A stretch of 64,000 nucleotides of DNA from Microbacterium sp. nov. GSS16. GTDB taxonomy: Bacteria; Actinomycetota; Actinomycetes; Actinomycetales; Microbacteriaceae. The stretch spans positions 496,001-560,000 of the forward strand of contig NZ_CP116338.1 in the NCBI RefSeq assembly GCF_028198145.1. The letters run 5' to 3'. Each line of letters begins with the position of its first letter. The stretch's first letter is position 1. Both the position numbers and the translations under genes were made by a program. Below are positions 1-8,578 of the stretch, piece by piece. The notes under the pieces were generated by a model. That model was not told the origin of the DNA. It did not search any database and saw nothing but the letters and a program-made list of their open reading frames with translations.

Positions 1-121
1 GGGCGCGGATCTGTGCGGACAGGCGCGATGTGAGCGCCTTGCGACCTTCGTCATCGACGAAGTACCGGGTCCAGCCCGGCGGGAAGAGGATGCTGAACCC
101 CCCGGGCTGCTCGTCGGTCAT
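1..121 (-). CDS. Hypothetical protein, 5' end only (runs off window)
   Basis: The first 40 codons of a minus-strand gene are visible; the rest lies beyond position 1. The ATG at 121-119 overlaps the TGA of the upstream membrane protein as ATGA, so the gene is translationally coupled to it and is the last visible member of the WXG100 operon. The peptide starts MTDEQPGGFSILFPPGW and has no signal peptide or recognisable domain in the part seen. A role in the secretion locus is inferred only from position. Confidence 0.6.
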   Translation of the reverse strand, partial: MTDEQPGGFSILFPPGWTRYFVDDEGRKALTSRLSAQIRA

Positions 122-624
122 GCTTCGTCGTCCATCCCCGACCACAGCGGCAGACCCTGCCGTGCACGTCGGCGATCCGACATCAGGGCGAGGGTGCCGG
201 CTGTGACGAGCAGGGCGAGCAGAACCGCAGCGTCGGTGAACGCCGCTGCCCACCGCAGCGAAAGGTCCGCTCCCGACCCCTCGGGCAGCGCCCACGCGAA
301 GAAGAACGAGGCGATGGTGGCCGCGGCGGTCGCCGAGAAGGCGCCGACGACGCGACCGGCGTCGTCCACACGCGACAGCATGAGGACGACCACCGCGAGC
401 AGGACGCCGATGACCGAGAGCGTCAGCATCAGCCACCCCGGAAGGGAGAACAGCGGGAAGTCCACGGCGGCGTCCCAGATGGGCGAACCGTGAACACTGA
501 CCTGACCCCCGGCGAGCAGAAGGGAGCCGAGCAGATACACGATGAGCACAGCGGCCTGCAGCATCCTCAGCAGCAGGTAGAGCGTAGTGATTCTCTTCTG
601 CAGACGGGCGCGGGCTGAAGACAT
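118..624 (-). CDS. Four-helix membrane protein of the T7SS substrate operon
   Basis: A 168-aa protein with about four hydrophobic segments (near residues 14-38, 55-80, 88-112 and 125-148) and short charged ends. The start chosen is the ATG at 624 (MSSARARLQK); longer readings in this frame run through the putative substrate gene and are shadows. It lies 20 bases after the substrate gene and overlaps the next gene by ATGA. I do not recognise the family. Because it follows directly behind a putative T7SS substrate it could be a membrane immunity or docking protein, but no sequence feature proves that. Confidence 0.75.
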   Translation of the reverse strand: MSSARARLQKRITTLYLLLRMLQAAVLIVYLLGSLLLAGGQVSVHGSPIWDAAVDFPLFSLPGWLMLTLSVIGVLLAVVVLMLSRVDDAGRVVGAFSATAAATIASFFFAWALPEGSGADLSLRWAAAFTDAAVLLALLVTAGTLALMSDRRRARQGLPLWSGMDDEA

Positions 625-644
625 ATCCCCTAACCTACGGCCTC

Positions 645-1892
645 TCACCACGGTGCCGTGGCAGCGCCGTATCCGGTCAATCCGGCAGCCCCGGTCCAGG
701 ACACCGCGTTGAGGAACTGAGTGAACTTTCCCGGCAGCTGAGTGGCGGTCTGCGTCACGAACTGCTGCACGGCAGGATTGGAGCCCCACCCCGAGCCCTT
801 CATGGTCGTCAGGAACCGCTGGATCTGCTGGACTTCGGGGCCGCCGTTGGCGATGGTGCGCAGCGGGTTGACGAACATGCCCGGCTTGGGCAGTCCGCTC
901 ATCGAGCGGATGGGCGCGGCGAGCCACTGGAACGGTGTTCCCCAGGTCGACGGATGCAGCAGTCGAACACGCGGCAGTCCCGAGCGGATCACCGAGGTCA
1001 CTACGCCCCGCCCGCCTTTGACGACTGCGCTCAGCGCGGGAACGCCCTTCGAGAGCGCTCTGCCGATGCCGAACGGCAGCAGCCCGAGAGCCGCGAGCCC
1101 CACATCGCCGAGGGTGGCACGGCCGTCGGCCCACTTGAGGGCGGTGAGCCCGAGGCTGAGAAGCGTGAGCCCGAGGACCACCGCCGCCAGCAGACCGGTG
1201 AACGGCGCGCCGATGATCAGTGCCACGACGGTGAGCACGACGAGAACCACGGAGATGACCGTGAGCAGGTCGTCGACGACGCCCCAGAATCCGTCGCCGT
1301 TGTCGGCGGCATCCATCGCCTTCTGCACGCCCGCGACGGCGTCGTCGTAGGCGTCCGACCACTCCTCGAACACGTGGTCGAAGCTGCGCCACTGACTGTT
1401 CCGCTCGTTTTCGGCGCTGTTCAGCGAGGTCTGCGCGGACGACGCGGCGCCGGAAGCCGCATCCTTGTCCTCCTGGCTCGGCTCGTCCTCCCAGGGCCAC
1501 TGGTGCTCCACCGACGCCAGCTGGCGGTCAGCAGATTCCTTGGCCTCCAGAGCGGTCTGATATTCGTTCTCGGCCCTCTCGACCTCATCCTGGTGCAGCG
1601 AGAGCCAGTTCTGGGCCTTCCTCAGGGCGTCGGCGTAGGTGCGCAGCGCCTTTCCGGTTCCTTCGTAGCGGACAGCGGCGTCGGAGAGGTCTGCGGAGGA
1701 GTCCTTGGCCATTTCCGCGAGCTTGTCGGTGCCCTTGCTCTTGTGGATGCTGGAATCACCCACCTCGACGAGCATCTCCGCGGTCTCGTCCATCGTGGTG
1801 GCGAGCTCGACGAATGCCTGACCGTCGGCCCAGATCGTGCCGGGTTCGCCCTCCAGCGGACGCAGCTCATTCGAAGTGAAAGGTGACCTCAT
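645..1892 (-). CDS. Putative T7SS-secreted protein
   Basis: A 415-aa protein. Residues 1-200 are charged and helical (coiled-coil-like, with repeated Glu/Gln/Ala heptads around 80-190), resembling the helical T7SS-targeting domains found in actinobacterial substrates with a start like RPLEGEP...WADGQAF. Residues about 215-275 are strongly hydrophobic (VVLVVLTVVALIIGAPF and following), and the C-terminal 130 residues are Gly/Pro-rich with no toxin motif I recognise. The ATG at 1892 overlaps the stop of the upstream 112-aa protein as ATGA. Position behind WXG100 and helical partner genes supports a substrate role. A toxin function is not shown; the hydrophobic centre would also fit a pore-forming or membrane-inserting protein. 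Confidence 0.65.
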   Translation of the reverse strand: MRSPFTSNELRPLEGEPGTIWADGQAFVELATTMDETAEMLVEVGDSSIHKSKGTDKLAEMAKDSSADLSDAAVRYEGTGKALRTYADALRKAQNWLSLHQDEVERAENEYQTALEAKESADRQLASVEHQWPWEDEPSQEDKDAASGAASSAQTSLNSAENERNSQWRSFDHVFEEWSDAYDDAVAGVQKAMDAADNGDGFWGVVDDLLTVISVVLVVLTVVALIIGAPFTGLLAAVVLGLTLLSLGLTALKWADGRATLGDVGLAALGLLPFGIGRALSKGVPALSAVVKGGRGVVTSVIRSGLPRVRLLHPSTWGTPFQWLAAPIRSMSGLPKPGMFVNPLRTIANGGPEVQQIQRFLTTMKGSGWGSNPAVQQFVTQTATQLPGKFTQFLNAVSWTGAAGLTGYGAATAPW

Positions 1893-2227
1893 TGCGCCGT
1901 CGCCTTTCCGACAGAGACCCCGGTCGTGCTTGTCGGCGTCTCCAAGTCAGCAGCGGTGTTCGTATCCCATTCGTCCCAGCCGTCGATGATGCCGGTGAGC
2001 TGCTTGAGGATCTCATCGAGGTTCTTCTGCAGCTTGCCGCGGTTCGACTTCCAGTCGGACTCGAAATCCGAGACGCGGCTTCTCAGCTCGGAGCGGCCGT
2101 CGGGCTTGCCGATGGCCTGTTCGAGCTGGTCGTTGGTGGCGGCTGCGGCCTCGAACGCGTCGACGGACTCCTTCAAACCACTCTTGGTCTTCCGGAGCCT
2201 CTCCAGGTCCAGCATGATGTCGACCAC
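1889..2227 (-). CDS. Small helical ESX-partner-like protein
   Basis: A 112-aa, highly charged helical protein with a central bend and the motif DGWDEWDTN near residue 82, the general build of WXG100/EsxB-like or LXG-chaperone partners. The GTG at 2227 is chosen because a GGAGGGA ribosome site lies about 9 bases upstream. It follows the WXG100 gene by 73 bases and overlaps the substrate gene by ATGA. The likely role is dimer partner or chaperone of the substrate encoded next, inferred from size, helicity and operon position. No canonical WXG turn is present. Confidence 0.65.
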   Translation of the reverse strand: MVDIMLDLERLRKTKSGLKESVDAFEAAAATNDQLEQAIGKPDGRSELRSRVSDFESDWKSNRGKLQKNLDEILKQLTGIIDGWDEWDTNTAADLETPTSTTGVSVGKATAQ

Positions 2228-2300
2228 TTCTGCAGTCCCTCCGTGTCATTCGAACGAGGGACCGGACGTCGCCCGGCCCCTCCGCGTGGTTCGTGCGGGT

Positions 2301-2588
2301 TCAGCCGCCGGCGAGCTGCTGGTCGAGGTCCTGGATCGCGCGCATCATGCCCAGCAGCGACTCGGACATGTCGTTGATGCCGTCCACCGCGGTCTTCAGA
2401 CCCGTGGTCAGCTCACCGTAGCCCTCACCGAACTTGCCCGACGCGTGCTGCGTCTTGAAGTCCTCACCCAGCAGCGTGTCCACCTGCCCCTTCAGAGTGT
2501 CCAGCTGACCCTGAATGTCATCACGAGCCTGCGACAGCGACGACGCCACCTGCTCCATCTCCGCATAAGACGCACCGAAATCGGCCAT
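2301..2588 (-). CDS. WXG100 family T7SS protein (degenerate WXG turn)
   Basis: A 95-aa two-helix protein typical in length of the WXG100/ESAT-6 family: helix 1 about residues 4-40, turn, helix 2 about 57-92. The usual W-x-G turn is replaced by GEDFKTQHASGKF, with the D/E-F and ASG-x-F positions kept, as in several actinobacterial WXG100 variants. The ATG at 2588 is preferred over the upstream one at 2597 because GGAGG lies 8 bases before it. It is the first gene after a promoter with a 20-bp inverted repeat at 2671-2690. Role: secreted substrate or co-substrate of the FtsK/EssC-type ATPase at 4048-8556. Confidence 0.85.
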   Translation of the reverse strand: MADFGASYAEMEQVASSLSQARDDIQGQLDTLKGQVDTLLGEDFKTQHASGKFGEGYGELTTGLKTAVDGINDMSESLLGMMRAIQDLDQQLAGG

Positions 2589-2642
2589 CGTCCACACCTC
2601 CGCTAAATCGATCGAACCGGACCACCCCGGCCCGACACCACA

Positions 2643-2690
2643 AACCTACAAGCCCCCACAAACGCCCGTCGATGGGGACAACTCCCCATC
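2643..2690 (-). promoter_or_regulatory. Promoter with 20-bp inverted-repeat operator, WXG100 operon
   Basis: Positions 2671-2690 form a perfect 8-bp inverted repeat GATGGGGA / TCCCCATC with loop CAAC. On the minus strand a TAGGTT -10-like hexamer lies at 2648-2643, 22 bp downstream of the repeat, giving a predicted start near 2636 and a leader of about 48 bases. The same arrangement with 16 of 20 identical bases occurs at 27007-27026. The repeat overlaps the expected -35 position. It could instead act as a terminator for the gene ending at 2751, but there is no T-run. Confidence 0.6.
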
Positions 2691-2750
2691 CCCGCCCGGA
2701 CGCCGAAACCGGCAACAGGTGCAGGTTTCGACAGAGAAGGGGGCGGGGGA

Positions 2751-3620
2751 TCAGCGGCGGGGCACGACGCCCGAGATGTCGATCTCGCCGTCGTAGCTCA
2801 TCCATGCGAGCCACGCGGCAGGCGTCATGGCGCGCGCCTGAGCGAGGGCGTCCGGATCGACTCGCTCTCGGAGGTCGTCCAGCCCCGCGGTCCACGCGGT
2901 CGCCACGGCGGGTTCCGACTTCACGGACGATGCCCATTCCGCGTCGCGGCGCATCTGATGCCGATCGTCTGCACCCGAGCGCTTCGCCGCACGGTCTGCC
3001 GGATCGGCGGGGCCGCGGCGCACGCCGTCGCTGCGCACGGCGAGCCCGATGATCAGCAGCTCGATGACGGCGGTCATCGGCACCCACCACGCGATCGCCT
3101 CAGACGAGAATCCGCGCTCATCGGCCGATCCCGCCGCGAGGCGGAACACCAGCATGCCGACGCAGACGAGCCCGACCAGCACAGACAGGGTTTCTCCGAC
3201 ACGTGCGCTCTGATGATCGGGCACCCGCAGGAGCAGCACGATCATCAGGGCGGGAACGGCGATCGCTCCGGCGGCCAGCGCCACCGTTCCGCCCAGCTCG
3301 GGGTTCAGGAAGGCGTTCTTCCGGTCTGACGGCCCGAACATGACCGCCGAGACGAGCGCGGCGGTCAGGCCGATTCCGAGCAGCGTTCCCCAGACAGCCC
3401 GGAGCGCGGATCCGGTTTCCCGCAGCACCGGGGGAGTTGCGGATGCCGGCTGCTGAGCGCTCATCGCCGAGACGGCGGATCTGCGGCGCTGATGGATCGA
3501 CCACAGCCTCGCGAACAGCGCGGACGCCGCCTGCGGACGCACCTCCATGGCGTTGACCGCTGCCTGCCCGATCTCTCTGACGTCCGTGTCCTCCCCCTGC
3601 AGACGCACGACCGGCTTCAT
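2751..3620 (-). CDS. Membrane protein, T7SS operon
   Basis: A 289-aa protein with a soluble N-terminal 70 residues, four predicted membrane helices (around 73-95, 105-130, 140-162 and 173-195) and a charged C-terminal tail ending in ISGVVPRR. The ATG at 3620 overlaps the preceding stop as ATGA. It is the last gene of the long operon that starts at 26,917; the next promoter follows after 160 bases. I do not recognise the family. A part in the secretion apparatus is inferred only from coupling to the ATPase gene cluster. Confidence 0.75.
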   Translation of the reverse strand: MKPVVRLQGEDTDVREIGQAAVNAMEVRPQAASALFARLWSIHQRRRSAVSAMSAQQPASATPPVLRETGSALRAVWGTLLGIGLTAALVSAVMFGPSDRKNAFLNPELGGTVALAAGAIAVPALMIVLLLRVPDHQSARVGETLSVLVGLVCVGMLVFRLAAGSADERGFSSEAIAWWVPMTAVIELLIIGLAVRSDGVRRGPADPADRAAKRSGADDRHQMRRDAEWASSVKSEPAVATAWTAGLDDLRERVDPDALAQARAMTPAAWLAWMSYDGEIDISGVVPRR

Positions 3621-3877
3621 GACTGGGCCTCCGCATCATCGATGATCCAGGTGACGGTGGAAGCCATCGCGTCGAAGATCATCCGCACGGCCACGGCGTA
3701 CTCGTCGTCGTCGGGAGAGTCCGCGCCGATGACGGTGCTGCCCGTGAGCATGAGCGCGCGTCGTCGGTTCGTTCCAGGCACGGGTGTGACGTAGATGCTC
3801 TGCGCGCGGTGCGTCTCGTCGTCGAGGCCGGGCCTCCGCTCGTGCCAGCGGATGATCCGTCCGCCGGGGTCGAGCAT
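3617..3877 (-). CDS. Small hypothetical protein (possible C-terminal half of a split gene)
   Basis: An 86-aa protein from the ATG at 3877, with MLDPGGRIIRWHERR at the start and an acidic patch SPDDDEY near residue 54. It ends in ATGA overlap with the next gene. It lies in the same reading frame as the zinc-ribbon ORF just upstream (3896-4051), separated only by one TGA and six codons, and it has no good ribosome site (GAGGTG lies about 14 bases before the ATG). It may therefore be the C-terminal half of one original gene broken by a nonsense codon, or be translated by reinitiation. Function unknown. Confidence 0.6.
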   Translation of the reverse strand: MLDPGGRIIRWHERRPGLDDETHRAQSIYVTPVPGTNRRRALMLTGSTVIGADSPDDDEYAVAVRMIFDAMASTVTWIIDDAEAQS

Positions 3878-3895
3878 GCAGCCGGTCGCGGCACC

Positions 3896-4051
3896 TCAGC
3901 GCGTGCCAGCAACGACTTCTCTTCTGTGAGCCAGTCGGCCAGGGAAAAGCTCGCCGCAGTCGAAGCAGAGGCTCGCAGGCGCGATGCCGCTCTCCAAATA
4001 TCCGCACGTGCAAGACCGACCCGCCGCACGCCGAAGTTCGGCTTCTCTCAC
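3896..4051 (-). CDS. Zinc-ribbon mini-ORF downstream of the ATPase gene
   Basis: A 51-codon ORF starting at GTG 4051, overlapping the ATPase stop codon as GTGA, and ending at TGA 3898-3896. The peptide contains SCTCGYLESG and, twelve residues on, LCFDCGELF, a C-x-C...C-x-x-C arrangement that is a credible zinc ribbon and argues that this frame is really coding. Reading in the same frame continues after the TGA into the 86-aa ORF. Base composition at third positions is lower in GC than in the neighbours. It is either a tiny independent protein or the N-terminal part of a gene interrupted by a stop. Confidence 0.5.
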   Translation of the reverse strand: MREAELRRAAGRSCTCGYLESGIAPASLCFDCGELFPGRLAHRREVVAGTR

Positions 4052-7000
4052 CCCAGCACCTCCCCTTCGACCAGTGGCAGCTGCACCGTCACCTGGCGCC
4101 CCGCCTGCACGAAGATGCCTCGGCCCTCGGAGAAGTCGGTGCGCTTGACCTTGGGGAAGGGCACCTTGAACACGGCGTCGCCGTCGAACGAGTCGGGCTT
4201 GAGGATGATGCCCTTGCGGCCCGCCTTGAAGTCGCCGATGAACCCGAAGCCGCTGGTGACCTGCGTCACGTCGGCATCGCCGACGAGGAAGTGATCGCTG
4301 CGGTTGATGGCCTGGAACAGCGCCTTCATCTCGCGCTCGGCGGGGCTGTCGGCGAACTGCGGCACGTCCTCCACGACGATCATCACGCGCACGGGAAGGG
4401 TGTCATCGGCGACCAGCTCGGTGATCTCCTTGGCGAGCTCCTTGGCATCGTCGGGTGTCACGGCGCTGCGCGTCCAGTCGGCGTACTCCTTGAGCTGCGA
4501 GCGGCGTCCTCCGAAGTGGAACAGCTTCACGGCCGGGTCGAAACGCCGCATCGAGGTGACCATCGCCTTGAGCGCGTTCGTCTTCCCCGCCAGCGGCGGC
4601 CCCGCCACCACGAAGGTGCCGACCGGGTCGAAATCGCGCGCCGACAGGGTATCCTCGGCGACGCCGAGCACGGGGAACTCGCCCACGCGCTCGGGGAGGT
4701 CGCGAACCGACAGCCGGGTCGGCAGGGCGCCGATCTCGGCGACCTCGCGAGCCCCCGCCGCGCGCAGGTCCGCCGCCAGCTTCTCGAGCAGCTTGGTCTG
4801 CTCGGCGACGTTGGGGGTTCCGCCCAGTGTCGCGATCTGCGTCTCCAGCCCGTCCACGATGGCGCGTCCCGGAGCGGAGCGCTCGTCGAGCACGTCCTTC
4901 GGCGCGTTGAGCATCGCATACGCCGACTCGTCGGCAAGACGAAGCACCACGCGTCGCGACACGTTCGCGCTCACTGCCGTCGGGACCGATCCTGACCGGT
5001 CGGCGGTTGCGACCACATGCACGCCCAGCGGGCGACCCTCGCCGAGGATCCGCATGAACGTCTGGTAGAACGGCATCCGCGCGGTCGTCGACTCCCACTC
5101 CGAGCGGAACTGCGGGAACCCGTCGATGAGGAAGAGGATGCGCGACTCGTCGCGTCCGGTGATCTCCCGGTACTCGGTGAGGCTCGCCGCGTTCGCGGCG
5201 CTGAAGCGCTTGCCCCGGTCATCGAGCACCCGCGCCAGCGAGCGCAGGATGCGCTGCACGCGCTCGGCATCATCGCCCGCGATGATCGACCCGACATGCG
5301 GCAGCACCTCGAGGCTGCGCAACGACCCCGAGCCGAAGTCGAGGCCGTACACCTCGACGCTGCTCTTCGGATCGTGCCCGGCGGCGATGGCCAGAGTGCG
5401 CAGCACGGTCGACTTGCCCGAGCCGCTCGTACCGTAGACCAGCAGCGAGCCGTCCTTATCGGGCACGAAGTAGGTCGGCTCCTGCAGCTGGCGCGCGGGC
5501 ACGTCCATCTTGCCGAGCAGGATCTCGCCGTCGCCGCGCAGCGGCAGGTCGCGCAGGTCGACGGCCTGCTCGAGGTCGTCGAGCCAGGGTCGGCGCGGCG
5601 CCGGGATGCCCGCCTGCGCGGACGCCTTCACCAGGGTCGCGACGATGCGCTTCTGATCGGTGGGTCCGAGGTCCTCGTCGTGGGAGTCGGACTCGGGGGC
5701 CTGCTCGGCCTCCCAGAGCTGGGTCGATCCGAAGCGCAGCTCGGCGACCTTCACCTCGGCGACCTGCACCTCATCGGTCGTCCAGCCGCCAGCGTACGCC
5801 GACTGGAAGGGCACGAGACGCCCCGGCCCGGTCTTGGCGATGCCGCGACCGGGGATCGACGGCGGGAAGGATGCCGCGATCGGGTCGTCGACGACGTCCT
5901 TGGAGTCGGACTCGTCAGCCATGCGCAGCGCGACGCGCAGGTTCGTGTTGGCGCGCAGGTTGTCTTTGATGACGCCGGCGGGCCGCTGGGTGGCCATGAT
6001 CAGGTGGATGCCGAGCGAGCGCCCGCGCTGGGCGATGTCGACCACGCCGTCCACGAACTCGGGCACCTCTCCGGCGAGCGCAGCGAACTCGTCGATCACG
6101 AGCACGAGTGCGGGCGGGGTGTCGGGGTCGCGGCGCTTCTCGAGCTCGAGCAGGTCCTTCGCCTTCTTGCGGTTGAAGAGGTGCTCGCGGTGGTGCAGCT
6201 CGGCGCGCAGGCTGGTGAGCGCCCGCCGCACGAGGTGCGGGCTGAGGTCGGTGACCAGGCCGACCGTGTGCGGCAGGTCGACGCAGTCGGCGAACGCCGA
6301 ACCGCCCTTGTAGTCCACGAACAGGAAGGTGACGCGATCGGGGCTGTGCGCGGCGGCCATGCCGAGCACCCACGCCTGCAGGAACTCGCTCTTCCCCGCG
6401 CCCGTGGTGCCGCCGACGAGGGCGTGCGGGCCCTGCGTGCGCAGGTCGAGCGTCATGGCATCCGTCTGCGCCTGGCCGATGATCGCGCGAAGGTTGCCCG
6501 CCTTCTTCAGCCGCGACTGCGGGGCGCCCGAGCGGTCGATGATCGTGTTGTTCTGCCGCCAGCGGTCGATGACCGCGGTCGGGTCGGATGCCACCTCGCC
6601 GCCGACCAGGGAGAGGAACATCACCGAGTTCGGGATGTCGGAGGAATCCTCGACGACCGTGCTCGAGTCGACGACAGGCGCGAGGCGCTTCGCGAACATG
6701 GTCATGTACGCGTGCGAGACGCCCTCGACCTGCACGCCGGTGTACGAGACGCCGTTGCGGACGGTGCCGACGCGCGCGTTCTCGAGTCCGCCGGTGACGT
6801 CGACGAAGCTGCGGCACGCAGCCGGCAGCGCTTCGACCACCGGTGCGACGAAGAGCCCGTAGACACCGACGTCGGCGCCCCCTTCGAGGATCTGGGTGAG
6901 CCGGGCCCGGTCGACGGGCGCGTCGTCGGTGATGATGACGAGCACCGCGGTCTGACCGGGGAAGCTCGCCTCTTCGGCTGCTCTCTTCACGTCCGTGCCG

Positions 7001-8556
7001 AACAGGGTCGGATCCCAGTCGTCGCCGTAGGGAGGGCGAGGAGCGGATGCCGCCTTCGCCCGTCGCATGACGAGCTCTTCCAGCCCGTTCAGCAGCGCGG
7101 CGCCCGTCGACGCCGAGTCGGCCAGCGGCACGTCCTTGAACGGGTTGCGCTCACTGGAGGTGTGCGGCAGCCACTTCAGCCAGTCCAGCTCGTTCGCCCA
7201 GCCCGGCTCGGTGATCGCCACCGTGACGAGCTCGTTGGGCGAGTGCATGCCGAACAGCTGCACGGCGAGACCGCGCAGGGCGTCGCTCGCCGACGAGGTG
7301 GGACCTGCCACACCGATCGAGCCGACGCTCTGCAGCGACTCGAGGATCGGCACGTCGCTGATCATCCGGTACCGGTCTTCGAGCCGGTCGACGCGCTCGA
7401 CGTACTCGACCAGCGCCTCGGGCACCTCCGCGCGTTTGACCTTGGTGCGCGATTCGTCTTCGCAGGTGCCAAGGCGGACGGCGAGGAAGTTCCAGTGCTC
7501 GGGTCGCCGGGTCCACAGCATGGGCCCCAGGCGCATCGACTCGTCGAAGACGATCGCCACGGCCGGCACCTCCGCCTGACGCACCTCGCGTTCGCGCGGC
7601 TGGGCGTGGTAGAGCTTCTCTTCGAGGCGCTCGAACTGCTCTTCGAACGACTCCACCTCTTTGCGCAGGCGCTGACCGAGGTTGGTCTTCTGCGAGATGA
7701 AGTTGCCGAACATCATCATCGGCGACATGACCATGATCAGCAGCGAACGCGGGTTGTCGAAGATGAAGAACATCGCCGCGCCGAGCAGAATCGGCGCGAT
7801 CAGCATCGGCCAGGGGAAGAGCCGCTGCACCTGATCCTTCGGATAGCGCGGCTCGTCGAGGTCGGCACCGGTGTAGCGCTCCTCGACGCGCGGGCTGCGG
7901 TTGAACAGCAGCGCCCCGCCGCGCTCGAGCACGGGATCGGCGGCAGCCGAGCCGTCGTAGTCGCTGACCAGGTGCACGACCAGCTCGCAGTCGCCGAGCG
8001 TGAACTTCTGACCGGGGATGACGCGCAGTCGCTGCACGAGACCGCCGTCGACGAGGATGCCGTTCGCGGAGTTCAGGTCGACGATCTCGACGAACGTGGC
8101 TGCCACCTCGATGCGCGCATGCCGCTTCGAGACCAGCGGGTCGGAGAGCACCACGTCGTTCGCGGTGTCGCGGCCGATGAAGAAGTGCCCCACCGGCAGA
8201 GGGAACTCCTGCCCGGCGGCCGGCCCCGAGACGACGGTCAGCAGGGCAGCCGCGCGGCTCGACAGCATGGTCGTGGCGGCGCGGTTGGGGCCGAGGTTCA
8301 CGACCTCGGCGAGGAACCCCGAGCCGACCGGCGCGTCGCCGATCAGCAGGTCGGGGTTGAGCGTGACGAGCTCATCGCTGGTCGGCGGGGCGACGGAGAG
8401 GCTCAGCACGTCGCCGCCGGATGCCGCCACGGAGCGCAGCGGGTCGGTGCCGGCGATCTGCCCAGCCACATCGGCGACCGTCGCCGTGGAGTCCGCCATG
8501 ACCACGATGTCGGTCAGGGGGGCACCCGGGCGCCGCAGCGTCAGCTTGATTCTCAT
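4048..8556 (-). CDS. EssC/EccC-type FtsK/SpoIIIE ATPase of type VII secretion, with FHA domain
   Basis: This 1502-aa protein is the presumed secretion motor. Residues 1-90 look like a beta-grasp or FHA-like domain. Residues about 105-200 form a clear FHA domain (FFIGRD, SKRHARIEV, NSANG). Two membrane helices lie near 245-285, followed by a coiled-coil stretch. Three FtsK-type ATPase modules follow: the first with Walker A GGTTGAGKS near 715 and an intact Walker B LVIDEF; the second with GTSGSGKST near 1041 but IDGF instead of DE; the third with GPPLAGKT near 1317 and VVEDV. Only the first keeps a standard catalytic Glu, as in EccC proteins. N-terminal FHA, two membrane helices and three ATPases in one chain match Firmicutes EssC more than the mycobacterial EccCa/EccCb pair. 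AGGAGAACCG precedes the ATG. Confidence 0.93.
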   Translation of the reverse strand: MRIKLTLRRPGAPLTDIVVMADSTATVADVAGQIAGTDPLRSVAASGGDVLSLSVAPPTSDELVTLNPDLLIGDAPVGSGFLAEVVNLGPNRAATTMLSSRAAALLTVVSGPAAGQEFPLPVGHFFIGRDTANDVVLSDPLVSKRHARIEVAATFVEIVDLNSANGILVDGGLVQRLRVIPGQKFTLGDCELVVHLVSDYDGSAAADPVLERGGALLFNRSPRVEERYTGADLDEPRYPKDQVQRLFPWPMLIAPILLGAAMFFIFDNPRSLLIMVMSPMMMFGNFISQKTNLGQRLRKEVESFEEQFERLEEKLYHAQPREREVRQAEVPAVAIVFDESMRLGPMLWTRRPEHWNFLAVRLGTCEDESRTKVKRAEVPEALVEYVERVDRLEDRYRMISDVPILESLQSVGSIGVAGPTSSASDALRGLAVQLFGMHSPNELVTVAITEPGWANELDWLKWLPHTSSERNPFKDVPLADSASTGAALLNGLEELVMRRAKAASAPRPPYGDDWDPTLFGTDVKRAAEEASFPGQTAVLVIITDDAPVDRARLTQILEGGADVGVYGLFVAPVVEALPAACRSFVDVTGGLENARVGTVRNGVSYTGVQVEGVSHAYMTMFAKRLAPVVDSSTVVEDSSDIPNSVMFLSLVGGEVASDPTAVIDRWRQNNTIIDRSGAPQSRLKKAGNLRAIIGQAQTDAMTLDLRTQGPHALVGGTTGAGKSEFLQAWVLGMAAAHSPDRVTFLFVDYKGGSAFADCVDLPHTVGLVTDLSPHLVRRALTSLRAELHHREHLFNRKKAKDLLELEKRRDPDTPPALVLVIDEFAALAGEVPEFVDGVVDIAQRGRSLGIHLIMATQRPAGVIKDNLRANTNLRVALRMADESDSKDVVDDPIAASFPPSIPGRGIAKTGPGRLVPFQSAYAGGWTTDEVQVAEVKVAELRFGSTQLWEAEQAPESDSHDEDLGPTDQKRIVATLVKASAQAGIPAPRRPWLDDLEQAVDLRDLPLRGDGEILLGKMDVPARQLQEPTYFVPDKDGSLLVYGTSGSGKSTVLRTLAIAAGHDPKSSVEVYGLDFGSGSLRSLEVLPHVGSIIAGDDAERVQRILRSLARVLDDRGKRFSAANAASLTEYREITGRDESRILFLIDGFPQFRSEWESTTARMPFYQTFMRILGEGRPLGVHVVATADRSGSVPTAVSANVSRRVVLRLADESAYAMLNAPKDVLDERSAPGRAIVDGLETQIATLGGTPNVAEQTKLLEKLAADLRAAGAREVAEIGALPTRLSVRDLPERVGEFPVLGVAEDTLSARDFDPVGTFVVAGPPLAGKTNALKAMVTSMRRFDPAVKLFHFGGRRSQLKEYADWTRSAVTPDDAKELAKEITELVADDTLPVRVMIVVEDVPQFADSPAEREMKALFQAINRSDHFLVGDADVTQVTSGFGFIGDFKAGRKGIILKPDSFDGDAVFKVPFPKVKRTDFSEGRGIFVQAGRQVTVQLPLVEGEVLG

Positions 8557-8578
8557 CGGTTCTCCTGATTGTCGACTG

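Noticed and set aside
2671..2690. Inverted repeat as a plain terminator only
   Set aside because: Kept as an operator candidate because sequence and distance to the -10 match the second copy at 27007-27026 and no T-run follows; a dual role remains possible.
3636..4029. Alternative minus-strand frames of about 115-125 codons over the zinc-ribbon region
   Set aside because: They give Arg/Ser-rich shadow peptides, while the frame used shows a Cys-pair pattern and stop-start coupling at both ends.
5017..8568. Plus-strand 1183-codon open frame opposite the ATPase gene
   Set aside because: It mirrors a well-supported gene in GC-rich DNA, contains no domain and has amino-acid composition typical of a shadow frame. 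The same applies to 24317-26986, 16226-18958 and 31243-32586.
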